DNA of 64,000 nt from CAWDVH01 sp963805705 (GCA_963805705.1 CAWDVH010000005.1:930001-994000); one strand, 5' to 3'. Shown: positions 31,493-40,294, counted from the stretch's first letter. A program made the numbers and translations. Notes: generated by a model not told the origin, from the sequence alone.

Positions 31493-31903
31493 ATGCGCGT
31501 ATCCCTATTGACCCGAGTCGGCTCGGCCGCCGCGGCGGCCGCACTGGCCACGACCGGGGCGATGGCGATTACCAGTGCCGCCGACGCCGCTGCGACCCAC
31601 GTGCGGAAGCTGCCCACGTCACTGTCCATCCGGCTGGTGCACCACCCGCGCCACCACTTTGACGTGGTCAGCGGCCAGCTCAGGTCCCGCCAGGTGCCGC
31701 TGCGCGGCAAGGTCGTCCTCCTGGAGCGCAGGACGGCGGGCAAGAAGTTCCACGTCGTGGCGCGCGAAGTCACTGGCCGCCACGGCTTCGTCGCCTTCCC
31801 GGTGGCCCCGAAGGCCACGAGCCGGTTCGTGCTGGTCTTCAGGAGCACGCCCAACTTCAGGCACAGCCACAGCGGCGTCGTGACCGTCAGGGTCAAGGCC
31901 TAG
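31493..31903 (+). CDS. secreted small protein with Ig-like beta module, 136 aa
   Basis: A Sec signal peptide is clear: basic start, hydrophobic core 'SAAAAAALATTGAMAITSA' and the cleavage-like 'ADA|AA' near residue 34. The mature 100 residues are beta-rich and very basic with many histidines: 'SIRLVHHPRHHFDVVSGQLRS', 'PLRGKVVLLERRTAGKKFHVV', 'GRHGFVAFPVAPKATSRFVLVF'. This fits a single Ig-like/carboxypeptidase-regulatory-like fold. A related pattern occurs in the C-terminal half of the protein at 32649. GAAGGAG precedes the ATG, and the CRP-like site lies upstream. The role is unknown; it is probably exported to the cell wall. Confidence 0.75.
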   Translation: MRVSLLTRVGSAAAAAALATTGAMAITSAADAAATHVRKLPTSLSIRLVHHPRHHFDVVSGQLRSRQVPLRGKVVLLERRTAGKKFHVVAREVTGRHGFVAFPVAPKATSRFVLVFRSTPNFRHSHSGVVTVRVKA

Positions 31904-32001
31904 CTCAGCCTGGTTCCCACACCGGCGGTCCTGGCTCCCGGTCCCGAAGTACGGCGGACCGGATCAGGCCGGGCCGCCGGTGTGAGACCCTGGCTGGCGC
32001 A

Positions 32002-32652
32002 ATGGCCACGGAGACGAGTGACTTGGACGGCGCGCTGGCTCGGGCCCGATCGGGCGATGAGGCCGGGTTCCTGGAGCTGTGGCGCGAGCTGCAGCCCCGT
32101 CTGCTGCGGTACCTGCGCGTCCTGAGCTGCGATGATGCCGACGATGTGGCGAGTGAGACATGGCTGCAGGTGGTTCGTGACCTGGCTCGGTTCACGGGCG
32201 GGGAAGAGGACTTCCGGCGCTGGCTATTTACCATCGGGCGGCACCGGGCCATCGACGCAGCCCGTGCGGGAGCCCGCCGTCGCACCAGCCCGATGCCCGA
32301 AGGTGGTCTCGACATGATGGCCGATGACCGTCAGGTCGAGGACCAGGTGCTCGACGGCATGTCGGTCAGGACGGCGATAGCGCTGCTCGCGGGCCTCTCG
32401 CGGGACCAGGCCGAGGCCGTCGCGCTGCGCGTCATCGCCGGCCTGGACACCTCGGCGGTGGCCGCCATCCTGGGCAAGTCCCCTGGCGCGGTCCGGGTGG
32501 CCCTGCACCGCGGCCTGCAGGCACTGGCCGCCGACCCGGCGGTTCGGTCGCTGGCGGCCGGTCCTGGCCCCCGAGCACCGTCCGGCGGCGCCGGGCCAGG
32601 GAGACCGGCCTCCGGTCTCAGCCTCCGTGCTCTCGGGGAGGCTGACTCATGA
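32002..32652 (+). CDS. ECF-type RNA polymerase sigma factor
   Basis: 216 residues. Region 2 runs about 10-85: 'ARSGDEAGFLELWRELQPRLLRYLRVLSCDDADDVASETWLQVVRDL' with the core-binding and -10 recognition helices. Region 4 runs about 120-175: 'LSRDQAEAVALRVIAGLDTSAVAAILGKSPGAVRVALHRGLQAL', the -35-recognising helix-turn-helix. The last 40 residues are a Pro/Gly-rich tail. ECF sigma factors switch on small regulons in response to envelope signals and are usually held by an anti-sigma partner. Here the stop overlaps the next ATG (ATGA), so the following membrane protein is the likely partner. Confidence 0.92.
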   Translation: MATETSDLDGALARARSGDEAGFLELWRELQPRLLRYLRVLSCDDADDVASETWLQVVRDLARFTGGEEDFRRWLFTIGRHRAIDAARAGARRRTSPMPEGGLDMMADDRQVEDQVLDGMSVRTAIALLAGLSRDQAEAVALRVIAGLDTSAVAAILGKSPGAVRVALHRGLQALAADPAVRSLAAGPGPRAPSGGAGPGRPASGLSLRALGEADS

Positions 32653-33707
32653 AAACCGGCGTACCGGACGATCTCGGTCCGCCTCCGCCCGGGCTCGACG
32701 CTCTGATCAGCACGCTGACCTCGGGCGCCGCTCCGGATGAGCTCGCTGGCGAGCCCGCCGCGCTGGCGATGTTCAGGGCCAGCCGGCCGAAGCCGGCACC
32801 CGCCCGGCAGCGCCGCCGCCGGGCACTCAGGCTCGCGGGTGCCGCCGCGCTGGTCCTGGCCGGCGGGTTCGCCGCGGCGGCCTATGCCGCCGTGCTGCCG
32901 ACCCCCATTCAGCACGTGGCCTACCGTGCGCTGGGATTTGTCGGCGTCCCCGCCGCTCGCCCCGCCGCGCCCCGGCCGGCGACATCGCACCCCGCTTCGC
33001 CGCCCGCAGGCCACGGCACCTCGCCGGCACCGGGCCGATCCGGCCAGCGGCCGGCCTCGCCCGCGCCGAGCCGCGCCGATTCACGCACGGCCTCGCCGGC
33101 CCCCCGCGCGAGCGGCCCTGGGCCCGGCGCGCCGCTGGTACCGGCGACGCTGTCCCTCACCGCCGCGCAGCACCGGATCGCCGCGGGCGGCAGCGACAGC
33201 CTCAGGGGAGTGCTGCTGACCGCTGCTGGCGGGCCGGTGCCCGGGCAGCAGCTGACCCTGCTGGAGCGGGCCGCGGGCCAGGCGAGCTGGGTTCCCGCTG
33301 GCCATGCGGCGACTGGAGCTGATGGCAGCGCCGTGATCACCATCTCGAACCTGACCGCGAACGCCATGTTCCGGCTGGCCGGCCCGGACGGCACGCGCAG
33401 CCGGCCCGTACCGGTGATCGCGGTGCCGCCGGTGTCGGTCACCGCCGCCCGCGGCCCGCAGCCGCAGGCCGATACCCTGACCGTCAGCAGCCCGCAGGCG
33501 GCGGCCGGAGACCTCGTCGTGCTGCAAATCCAGGACGGCGGAGGTTGGCGGACCCTGCGCGCCCGCCAGCTCAGCCAGGCGGGCCAGGCCGCATTCGTGG
33601 TGAAGCTCCGCCCCCTGCGGCGTGTCTACCGGGTAGCGCTGGCGGGGACCGTCCGGCACGGCGCGGCGGTGAGCAGCCCGGTGGCCGTCCCGCCCGCCGG
33701 CGGCTGA
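32649..33707 (+). CDS. membrane protein partnered with the ECF sigma factor; possible anti-sigma or sensor
   Basis: 352 residues. A cytosolic N-terminus of about 60 residues ('LISTLTSGAAPDELAGEPAALAMFRAS') precedes a basic patch and one membrane helix 'ALRLAGAAALVLAGGFAAAAYAAVL'. This is the usual layout in actinobacterial anti-sigma-like proteins, although no zinc-binding HxxxCxxC motif is present. Outside are a long Pro/Ala/Ser-rich linker (about 100-160) and two beta-rich Ig-like modules (about 165-255 and 255-350). The first resembles the small secreted protein at 31493. Four-base overlap with the sigma gene supports a functional pair. Calling it an anti-sigma factor is inference. Confidence 0.65.
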   Translation: MKTGVPDDLGPPPPGLDALISTLTSGAAPDELAGEPAALAMFRASRPKPAPARQRRRRALRLAGAAALVLAGGFAAAAYAAVLPTPIQHVAYRALGFVGVPAARPAAPRPATSHPASPPAGHGTSPAPGRSGQRPASPAPSRADSRTASPAPRASGPGPGAPLVPATLSLTAAQHRIAAGGSDSLRGVLLTAAGGPVPGQQLTLLERAAGQASWVPAGHAATGADGSAVITISNLTANAMFRLAGPDGTRSRPVPVIAVPPVSVTAARGPQPQADTLTVSSPQAAAGDLVVLQIQDGGGWRTLRARQLSQAGQAAFVVKLRPLRRVYRVALAGTVRHGAAVSSPVAVPPAGG

Positions 33708-33710
33708 TGT

Positions 33711-33879
33711 CAGTTCTGGTTAGCCGTATGGGAATCGGTCGACCGCCAGCTCACCGACGACGCCGTCTGGGTGCCCACCGTGACGTTGCGGGACGTCGAA
33801 ACTCACGTCCCGCCGTCTGCGCCACTACCAGTACAACCCGGTCTGAGGCTTCCTCGCCGACCAGAGCTGGGTCCGGTAG
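33711..33879 (+). pseudogene. remnant of an ABC peptide-binding protein gene (C-terminal end only)
   Basis: Reading from 33711 gives 'WLAVWESVDRQLTDDAVWVPTVTLRDVE'. After a one-base shift near 33799-33803 it continues 'LTSRRLRHYQYNPV', a TGA where Trp is expected, then 'GFLADQSWVR' and TAG at 33877. This is the characteristic C-terminus of family-5 solute-binding proteins of actinobacteria. The rest of the gene is absent: just before it lies the end of the sigma-partner gene. It is not a copy of the C-terminus of the transporter gene at 20498-22372, which reads differently, so it derives from another paralogue. Confidence 0.75.
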
Positions 33880-34050
33880 CACAAGGCTTTCGCGGTCCCA
33901 GGATCCCGGGGCGCCCGGCCCGCGGGCCGCGGCCACAGACCCCCGTGTATCTGGACGGCCTGCGCCGGCTCTATTCCGGTAGGGGCGCGGCCGCGGCACC
34001 GTTATCGGGCCCTGGGCCGCGCAATAGCTGACGCACGGAGGGTGCGGATC

Positions 34051-34293
34051 ATGACGGACGTTGCTTGCTTCTGCGGCTGCTGCTACTCGTTCGACGGCGG
34101 GGCCGGCGCGTGCCCCAGGTGCGGCGAGTACGCCGTGGTCAGGCCGGGGCCAGCGGTCGCGGGCACCGAGCACAGCCAGCCGGAGCACGCGCTGGCCGCG
34201 AACGGGGACGGACCGGCCGGCCGGCCGGCCCGGAGCCGCCGGGCAAGGGCCGATCGCGATGCCCTGGCCGACGCTCGGGCCGGCGCCGGGTAG
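34051..34293 (+). CDS. small protein with a zinc-ribbon-like N-terminus, 80 aa
   Basis: ATG 34051 follows a GGAGGG-like site. The first 25 residues, 'MTDVACFCGCCYSF' then 'GACPRCGEYAVV', carry C-x-C-x-x-C and C-x-x-C cysteine sets suited to bind zinc. The rest is Ala/Arg/Gly-rich and probably disordered. Proteins of this kind occur singly in actinobacteria without known function. The long high-GC tail and lack of neighbours in an operon leave some doubt about its 3' extent. Confidence 0.55.
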   Translation: MTDVACFCGCCYSFDGGAGACPRCGEYAVVRPGPAVAGTEHSQPEHALAANGDGPAGRPARSRRARADRDALADARAGAG

Positions 34294-34643
34294 ACGTGAC
34301 CTGCGCTTTCTTTGCGGCGGACGCCCCCCCAGGCCCACCCGCCTGCGACACATCACATGAGAAACCGACACCTGCACCGGCACCTCGCGCGAGGAACCGA
34401 CAGGTCAGCTGCGAACTGACGGCTAAATCCCGCCCGCCGGGAGCACGCGGTGACGTGCCGCCGCCCGGGCCCCCACCCGCGCGCCGTCACAGTTTTGTCT
34501 CTGTTTCCGGCTGAACGCCGCGTCCGGTTCGCCGCCGGGCCGACCGGCATTTAGAGTCGCAGATAAGGATCACCTGGTATACATCACATCAATAGGCCAG
34601 TTGCCCGGCTGACCTGCGGGGCGCAGAGCGAAGGAGCCTGTCT
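34294..34643 (+). other. 350-bp upstream region of the L,D-transpeptidase gene, potential structured leader
   Basis: No gene seen. The stretch 34395-34490 can form several stems: GGTCAG/CTGAC near 34405-34425, TCCCG/CGGGA at 34427-34442, and GCACG/CGTGC at 34443-34458. It also contains GAGGAACCGA and GGCTAAATCC, which faintly recall pieces of the ydaO (c-di-AMP) riboswitch often found upstream of wall-remodelling genes. I could not build the full consensus, so this is only a candidate. AAGGAG at 34631-34636 serves the TTG start at 34644. Confidence 0.25.
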
Positions 34644-35855
34644 TTGTCCGCATCGGGACTGCTCCGCAGCCGGGTGGCCGTACTGGCGGTCATGATCGTC
34701 GTCGTCCTGGGCGGCGGGTCCTGGGCGGCCCTGACCCACGCCGCCGCGCAGCCATCTGGCTCCGCCGCGGTCGGCGGGACGAACGCCGGCCACGATGCCG
34801 CGGCGGGAGGCCGTCAGGGGTCAGCCAAGCCCTCCGCCCCGCCGCTGCGGGTGCTCTCGGTCACGCCTGCGGCGGACGCGACGGGCGTGAACGGGGCGTC
34901 CCCGGTCACTGTCGCCTTCTCCGCGCCGCTCGCGGCCGGCTCGCCGATGCCCGCCATCTCGCCGAGGATCTCCGGCCACTGGCAGCAGGTCAGCAGCACC
35001 TCCGTCCAGTTCGTGCCCAAGAAGGGCTTCGCCGCGCTGACCAGGGTCCGGGTGCGGGTCCCGGCCGGCCCAGACGGCGTCCGGTCGGCGGCCGGGGGCC
35101 TGCTCGCGGCCAAGGTCACTGTGCGCTTTCACACGGGCAGCTACTCCACCAGCCGCCTGGAGCAGCTACTCGCGCAGCTGGGCTACCTGCCGCTGAGCTG
35201 GACGCCGGCCAGCGCCTCCGATGCCATCGCGCTGACCGACGCCGCGGCCCAGCGCAATGCCGCCTATGACCCGCCCGGCGGCACCTTCAGCTGGCAGAGC
35301 GGGTATCCCGATCAGCTGAAGACGTTCTGGGACGACGGCAGCTCCGGCAGCCTGATCCTGCGAGGCGCCGTGATGGCCTTCGAGAACGACCATGGCCTGG
35401 CCATGGACGGCGTCGTCGGGCCCGCCGTATGGCGGGCGATGTTCGAGGCCGTGGCGGCCGACCAGGCCAACACCCACGGCTACACCTACGCGCGGGCCAG
35501 AGAGACGCTCCCGGAGACGCTGACCATCTGGCACGACGGTCATAAGGTGCTGCGCTCCCTGGCCAACACCGGGATCCCGGCCGCGCCCACCACCATCGGC
35601 ACCGCGCCAGTCTACCTGCGGTACCGGTTCCAGATCATGAAAGGCACCAACCCGGACGGCTCGAAGTACGCCGATCCGGTCTCCTACGTCGCCTACTTCC
35701 GGGCCGGGGAGGCCGTGCACTACTTCCCGCGCGGGTCCTACGGCTTCCAGCAGAGTCTGGGCTGCGTGGAGCTGCCGCTCAGCACGGCCAAGCTGGCCTG
35801 GCCGTACCTCACCTTCGGCAGCCTGGTCACCGTCGCCGCGCCGAAGGCGGCCTGA
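34644..35855 (+). CDS. L,D-transpeptidase (YkuD type) with Ig-like and peptidoglycan-binding parts
   Basis: 403 residues from TTG 34644, seven bases after AAGGAG. An N-terminal signal/anchor (VAVLAVMIVVVLGGGSWAAL) is followed by an Ig-like module at about 70-155 ('VTPAADATGVNGASPVTVAFSAPL', the Ldt-type entry). A peptidoglycan_binding_1-like helix set follows near 235-275 ('GAVMAFENDHGLAMDGVVGPAVWRAM'), then the catalytic domain. The active-site cysteine is C374 in 'HYFPRGSYGFQQSLGCVELP'; the common SHGC is here SLGC. Such enzymes make 3-3 cross-links in peptidoglycan or attach lipoproteins outside the membrane. The architecture is longer than the minimal Ldt. The gene is convergent with the LuxR-type gene. 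Confidence 0.9.
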   Translation: MSASGLLRSRVAVLAVMIVVVLGGGSWAALTHAAAQPSGSAAVGGTNAGHDAAAGGRQGSAKPSAPPLRVLSVTPAADATGVNGASPVTVAFSAPLAAGSPMPAISPRISGHWQQVSSTSVQFVPKKGFAALTRVRVRVPAGPDGVRSAAGGLLAAKVTVRFHTGSYSTSRLEQLLAQLGYLPLSWTPASASDAIALTDAAAQRNAAYDPPGGTFSWQSGYPDQLKTFWDDGSSGSLILRGAVMAFENDHGLAMDGVVGPAVWRAMFEAVAADQANTHGYTYARARETLPETLTIWHDGHKVLRSLANTGIPAAPTTIGTAPVYLRYRFQIMKGTNPDGSKYADPVSYVAYFRAGEAVHYFPRGSYGFQQSLGCVELPLSTAKLAWPYLTFGSLVTVAAPKAA

Positions 35856-35871
35856 CCAGGCCCGCCGGGCG

Positions 35872-38683
35872 CTAGCAGTCCCCGATCACGGCGCCGACCT
35901 CGGCTCGCGAGCTGATCCCGAGCTTGCCGTAGCTGCTGGTCAGGTGGTTCTCGACGGTCCGCTGGGTCACAAAAAGGGCCTGCGCGATCTGCCGGTTCGT
36001 CTGCCCTCCGGCCGCCATCTGGGCGACTCGAAGCTCGCTCGGCGTCAGCGCGTCCCGGCCTCGCAGCGCGTCACGCCGCGGCCTGCCGCCGGCGATCACG
36101 AGCTCGTCGCGAGCCTGATCGGCGAGCCCCGCCCCGCCCCGCCCGTGGGCGATGTCCAGGCCCTCGCGCAGCAGCTCCCGCGCCTGGACCCGTGACCCCC
36201 GGCGGCGCACTGCCGAGCCGAGGTCGATCAGGGCGCGGGCCAGCTCCAGCGGGGCGGGCGTCTCGCGCAGGACGGCGACCGCCTGCCCGAGCAGCTCGAT
36301 GCCGGGCTCGCCGCCCTCCACCACGCCAGCGGCGCGCAGCCCGACTCCGACGGCCCTGGCCGCGCCCCAGCGCCTGGCCAGCTCGAGTTCCTCCGCGCAC
36401 AGCCGGCGAGCCTGCTGATCATCGCCGCGCGCGCCGAGCGACAGCGCCGCGTCCGAGCGCCACGGCATCATCGCCGGATTGCGGATGCCCCAGCGCTCGG
36501 CCAGCTCGCCGGCCATCAGCAGGTCCTCGATCGCGGCCTCGTGATCACCTTCGGCGGCCCGCAGGCACCCCCGCGCATGCCGGACGACATTGAACGGCCA
36601 CGTCGGCTCGAGCTCGGCGCTCAGCCCGTGCGCGGCCAGCTCCTCGCGAGCCGTATCGATCGCGCCGCGGTCGATCAGCGCGGAGACGACAAACGCGGTG
36701 CCGATCGCGGAGATCCAGGCGTCCGGGCCGCCACTGGCGGCCAGGTGGCCGAACGACACCGCTTCGCTGACCGCGCCGCCGTAACGGGCGATCAGCGACG
36801 CCACGGAGGCAGCGACCGCCGCCGACAGCTGCCATCCGCTGTCCCGTGCCAGCCGCAGCCAGGCCTGCACGCCGTCCTGCGCCTCGTCCTGGTAGCCCGC
36901 GAACAGCAGCACCGCGATTGTCTCCGGCAGCGCGGACGTACTGGAGGCCATCAGCCGCCGCGTCGCCAGGAGCGCCGCGCGGGCATGCTGGACCGCGCGC
37001 TCGCGCTCGTCACCGGCGGCGGCCAGCTCGATCGCGAGGTTGGCGTGCAGCTGCGGATCAAGTTCCTCGCCCCGCGCGGCCCGCGCCTGCAGCCGGTCGA
37101 GCAGCGGCCGGGTGACCTGGCGCGTGCCCAGATCCCAGCGGGCCGTGCTGAGCAGCGCGGCCTGCAGGGACATTCCGAGCTCGGAGCGCTCATCGTCCAG
37201 CTCGGCAGCTGTGGCCGACAGCAAGCTCACCGCACTATCGAAACGGCCACCCAGTGCCAGTGCATCCCCGAGGGCCAGCGCGATCCGGCCCCGCATCGGG
37301 AAGGCCGTGGTGGTGGCGAGTGCCTCGGCCAGATGCCCGGCGGCCTCGGCCGGCGCCTGCATGATCTCGACGCTGCCGAGCTCGAACAGGACATCGGCCC
37401 GCGTCCCGGCCGGCGGCGGCTCGGCCAGCGCACGCTCGAGGCACGTTCTCGCGATGCCGGGCGCGCCGATGCCGCGGGCCCGCGCCGCGGCCTTGCGCAG
37501 CATGTCCACTATCCACGGGTCGCCGGTCATGCCCGCGGCCAGGAGGTGGACGGTCACCTCTTCCTGGGCGGCGCCCTGCGCATCGAGCATGCGCGCGGCG
37601 CGCTCGTGCCACTGCTGCCGCAGCGGCACCGCGAAGTCGTGGTAGACCGCCGAGCGGACCAGGGGGTGCACGAACCTCAGGACGTGCTCGCCTTCGATGA
37701 GCCGTTCGTCCATCAGCGCCGCGATCGCCTGCGCGCAGGCCGGGGCGTCGAGACCGGCGAGCCGCGGCCCGCGCGGTGGTGGCCGCCGTGCCGAGAACAG
37801 CGACGGCCCGCGCCGCGGCCAGGGCCGTCGCCGGCATGCGCCCGAGCCGCAGCAGCACGCTGCGCGACACTGTGCCGGGGGTGAGACGCCGCAAGTGCGG
37901 GATATCGGCGTCACAGCCCCGGATTCCGTCGGCGGCCAGGCCGGCGGTCAGCGCGTGCAGCAGCAGCGGGTTGCCTCCGGTGAGCTCGCGGCAGGCGGCC
38001 TGGAACGCGGGCGTCGGCCTGCTCCCCAGCTGATCGCTGATGAGCTCGGCGCAGGCGGCCTCGCCGAGTGCCGCGGGCCGCAGGATTGTGACCCGCGGCT
38101 CGCCGGCCAGCCCGGCCACCGGCGTCCCGGCCTGCGCCGCCGCCGAGACTGGCTCGCGGGCGGTCAGGACGAGCAGGATCGCCAGTCCGTCGAGCCGGTG
38201 GGCCAGGTGCGCGACGAATCGCTGCGACGGCTCATCGGCCCAGTGCAGGTCGTCCACGCCGATGAGCAGCGGCCCCTCCTGAGCCAGGGCGGCGGCCAGC
38301 CAGTACAGGCCGTGCAGGACCGAGAACGAGTCTTTGTCGCCGTCGTGCGCGTCGTGACTCAGGGCCGGAGCAGCCAGCTGCGCGGCGTCATCGGCCAGCC
38401 GGCCCGCGCCGCCGGCCCGCAGGGTGGGCTCGAACAGCTGCCGCACTACGCCCCAGGCGAATCCGGCCTCGAACTCGGCGGCCCGAGCGGTGAGCACCCG
38501 CATCCCGGCCAGGGTGGCCTGCTCGCAGGCGTGCGTCATCAGCCGCGTCTTGCCGATGCCCGCGACGCCCTCCACGAGTACGACCGACCCCGACCCCGTC
38601 GCGGCGGCCCTGACGGCCGCTGCGACCGCGGCGAGCTCAGCCTCCCGGCCGAATATCCTGGCGGGCCCATGCCCCAGCCCCAT
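35872..38683 (-). pseudogene. LAL-type LuxR transcriptional regulator with AAA ATPase, split by a frameshift
   Basis: The first frame (38683 to about 37768) has the ATPase: 'FGREAELAAVAAAV', Walker A 'GVAGIGKT', Walker B-like 'LLIGVDDLHWAD', 'ELTGGNPLLLHAL'. It breaks after 'VAVLGTAATTARA'. The second frame resumes directly with 'RLAGLDAPACAQAIAALMDERLI', continues through TPR-like helices and ends with a LuxR helix-turn-helix, 'LTPSELRVAQMAAGGQTNRQIAQALFVTQRTVENHL'. A loss of two bases in a GC-alternating run near 37762-37770 would explain it. Restored, the protein is about 935 residues, the normal size of this family. It may be a real inactivation or a sequencing error. TACGAT seven bases before the ATG suggests a leaderless mRNA. 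Confidence 0.85.
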
Positions 38684-38795
38684 GCAGACGATCGTAAGCA
38701 GAACGCGGCCGTCCTACCCGTCGATCACAGCCGCAATCTCCGGCGAATAACTGTGGTACCTACCGTGACGCGGTGCGCCCGGTCGGCGGCCGACG

Positions 38796-39035
38796 ATGAG
38801 CCGGGTGAACGATCCGGTCCGGCAGGTGCTGACGCTGGAGCTCACCGCTACCACGGAGCCCATCGCGGGAGTGGCGCGCTCGGGCGAACAGCCCGGCCAC
38901 GCATTTAGTGGCTGGTCGGAACTGTTCGCGGTGCTGCAGACCCTGACCTCACAGGCGGCCAGCGACGCGGAGGCGCCGGCTCGCCGGGCCGGCGGGCGTC
39001 ACGCAGAGGACACCGGGCCGGATCGGCCCGTCTAG
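38796..39035 (+). CDS. small hypothetical protein, 79 aa
   Basis: I do not know a function. The sequence 'LTLELTATTEPIAGVARSGEQPGHAFSGWSELFAVLQTL' has the rhythm of a small two-strand-one-helix protein common in actinobacteria: a strand with TxEPI, then a loop and 'FSGWxEL' helix. The C-terminal 25 residues are charged and probably disordered. It ends 17 bases before the secreted protein at 39053, so the two may be co-transcribed. Confidence 0.55.
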   Translation: MSRVNDPVRQVLTLELTATTEPIAGVARSGEQPGHAFSGWSELFAVLQTLTSQAASDAEAPARRAGGRHAEDTGPDRPV

Positions 39036-39052
39036 CGACAGGAGAACTCATC

Positions 39053-39568
39053 ATGGCGAGCTACTACAAGAAACTGCTGGCGGCCGCGAGCGTGATCGTG
39101 ACCGCGGGAGCCGTTGCCATCGGCGGCGTGGCGGCTGCGAGCGCCAGCCCGGCTGTCCGGCCGAGCGTCTCGGGGACCCAGCACTTCCAGCTCATGACCA
39201 CTTCCGCGACCTCCAATAGGGCGTCGGTTATCGCCCACGGTGCCGTCTTCACCGCCGGCGGCGTGGATATCCAGGGCAACAAGGTCGACACCGTCAGGTT
39301 CCCCGGCGGGACGTTCAGGATCAGGCATTCGGCGGGTCACGGCCCGCAGAGCTTCAATCCCAGGACCTGCCTGCTCACCGTCACCCAGCGTGGCACCTAC
39401 CGGCTGTCCCACGGCACCGGCAAATTCAGGGGAATCGGCGGGCACGGAAGGTACCTGGCGAGAATCCTGGCCGTCGGCGCCCGCAACGCCAGCGGAAAGT
39501 GCAGCATGTCCAAGCCGCCGACCACGTTCCAGCAGATCATCACCGCGCAGGGCCCGGCTCACCTGTAA
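39053..39568 (+). CDS. secreted hypothetical protein, 171 aa
   Basis: A signal peptide is clear: 'YYKKLLAAASVIVTAGAVAIGGVAAASASPA', cleavage likely after ASA near residue 32. The mature part is beta-rich and glycine/threonine-rich: 'HFQLMTTSATSNRASVIAHGAVFTAGGVDI', 'TVRFPGGTFRIRHS', 'CLLTVTQRGTYRLSHGTGKFRGIGGHGRYLARIL'. Two cysteines (in RTCLLT and GKCSMS) could form a disulfide. This pattern, a strand set ending in 'GTGKFxGIxGxGxY', resembles secreted actinobacterial proteins related to allene-oxide-cyclase/dirigent-like barrels, but I cannot assign it firmly. A GC-rich terminator follows. Confidence 0.75.
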   Translation: MASYYKKLLAAASVIVTAGAVAIGGVAAASASPAVRPSVSGTQHFQLMTTSATSNRASVIAHGAVFTAGGVDIQGNKVDTVRFPGGTFRIRHSAGHGPQSFNPRTCLLTVTQRGTYRLSHGTGKFRGIGGHGRYLARILAVGARNASGKCSMSKPPTTFQQIITAQGPAHL

Positions 39569-39585
39569 CCCGAGCGACCCTGGGG

Positions 39586-39612
39586 CGCCCCGGCACCGTC
39601 GGTGCCGGGGCG
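39586..39612 (+). terminator. terminator hairpin after the secreted protein gene
   Basis: CGCCCCGGCACC (39586-39597) and GGTGCCGGGGCG (39601-39612) form a perfect 12-bp stem with a GTC loop, 17 bases after the stop codon. The T-tract is minimal (TT). It also serves the convergent minus-strand gene. Confidence 0.8.
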
Positions 39613-39637
39613 TTCGCGCGGCTAGCGCAGGCGGGGA

Positions 39638-40294
39638 TCAGTTCCGGGGCCAGGCCGCGAACCGCTCGCGCAGCCGGGCGACGTCCTGCGGGCCGAGCCC
39701 GTAGCGGGCGAATACCCCGTCGGGCATCCGGTCCAGCTGCCGGCCCGCGTCGGCGAAGTCGCGGTCATCCAGGCCGGGATCCAGCCGCCGGGCGAAGCTG
39801 ATCAGCTGATCCGGGGTGTAGCGATGCAGCGCGGCCGCCGTATCGAAGTAATCGCGGGGCTCCACCCGGCTGGCCAGCGCGCACACCTTCGACCCGGCCA
39901 GGTCCTCAAGGTCGAGGACGGGCCCGACGTCCATGGTCACCGGGCCGTGGCTCCGGCCGAAGTAGGCCATCTGCAGCATGGTCTCCCGCCCGCCGGGCGC
40001 CGTGATGATCCACTCGGCGAACCCCTCGCCCATCCCGTAAAAGACATCCCCGAGCCCGCCGGCCTGGTCCCGGCGGCTGGCCTGGAAACCGGCCTCGTTC
40101 AGGGCGTCCTCCACCGCCTGGGCGGCCCGGGCCACCCCCGCTTCCTGGTCGCTGAACAGGTCGACGTCGTCGGTGGGCCGGTCGATGATCCCGTGCGCGA
40201 TCAGGGCGTTCCCGCCGGCCAGCGCGAATCCATGCCGGGCGGCCGCGCGCAGGGCGATGGTGGCCACCTCACGCTGTAGCTCGTCGATCGGCAT
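39638..40294 (-). CDS. nucleotidyltransferase of the AbiEii/AbiGii toxin type
   Basis: 218 residues from ATG 40294, which shares one base with the upstream stop (TGATG). 'HGFALAGGNALIAHGIIDRPTDDVDLFSD' contains the GG...and D-x-D elements of the polymerase-beta-like nucleotidyltransferase fold, with 'VTMDVGPVLDLEDLAGSKVCALASRVEPRDYFDTAAAL' typical of the AbiEii family. Members studied transfer nucleotides to tRNA ends or other targets and act as toxins in type IV-like toxin-antitoxin or phage-defence pairs. The partner gene just upstream is the probable antitoxin or regulator. A longer in-frame start (40384) exists but the overlap favours 40294. Confidence 0.85.
   Translation of the reverse strand: MPIDELQREVATIALRAAARHGFALAGGNALIAHGIIDRPTDDVDLFSDQEAGVARAAQAVEDALNEAGFQASRRDQAGGLGDVFYGMGEGFAEWIITAPGGRETMLQMAYFGRSHGPVTMDVGPVLDLEDLAGSKVCALASRVEPRDYFDTAAALHRYTPDQLISFARRLDPGLDDRDFADAGRQLDRMPDGVFARYGLGPQDVARLRERFAAWPRN

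Noticed and set aside
34294..34643. A definite c-di-AMP riboswitch
   Set aside because: Only short pieces resemble the consensus; I could not pair the whole architecture, so it is kept as a weak candidate only.
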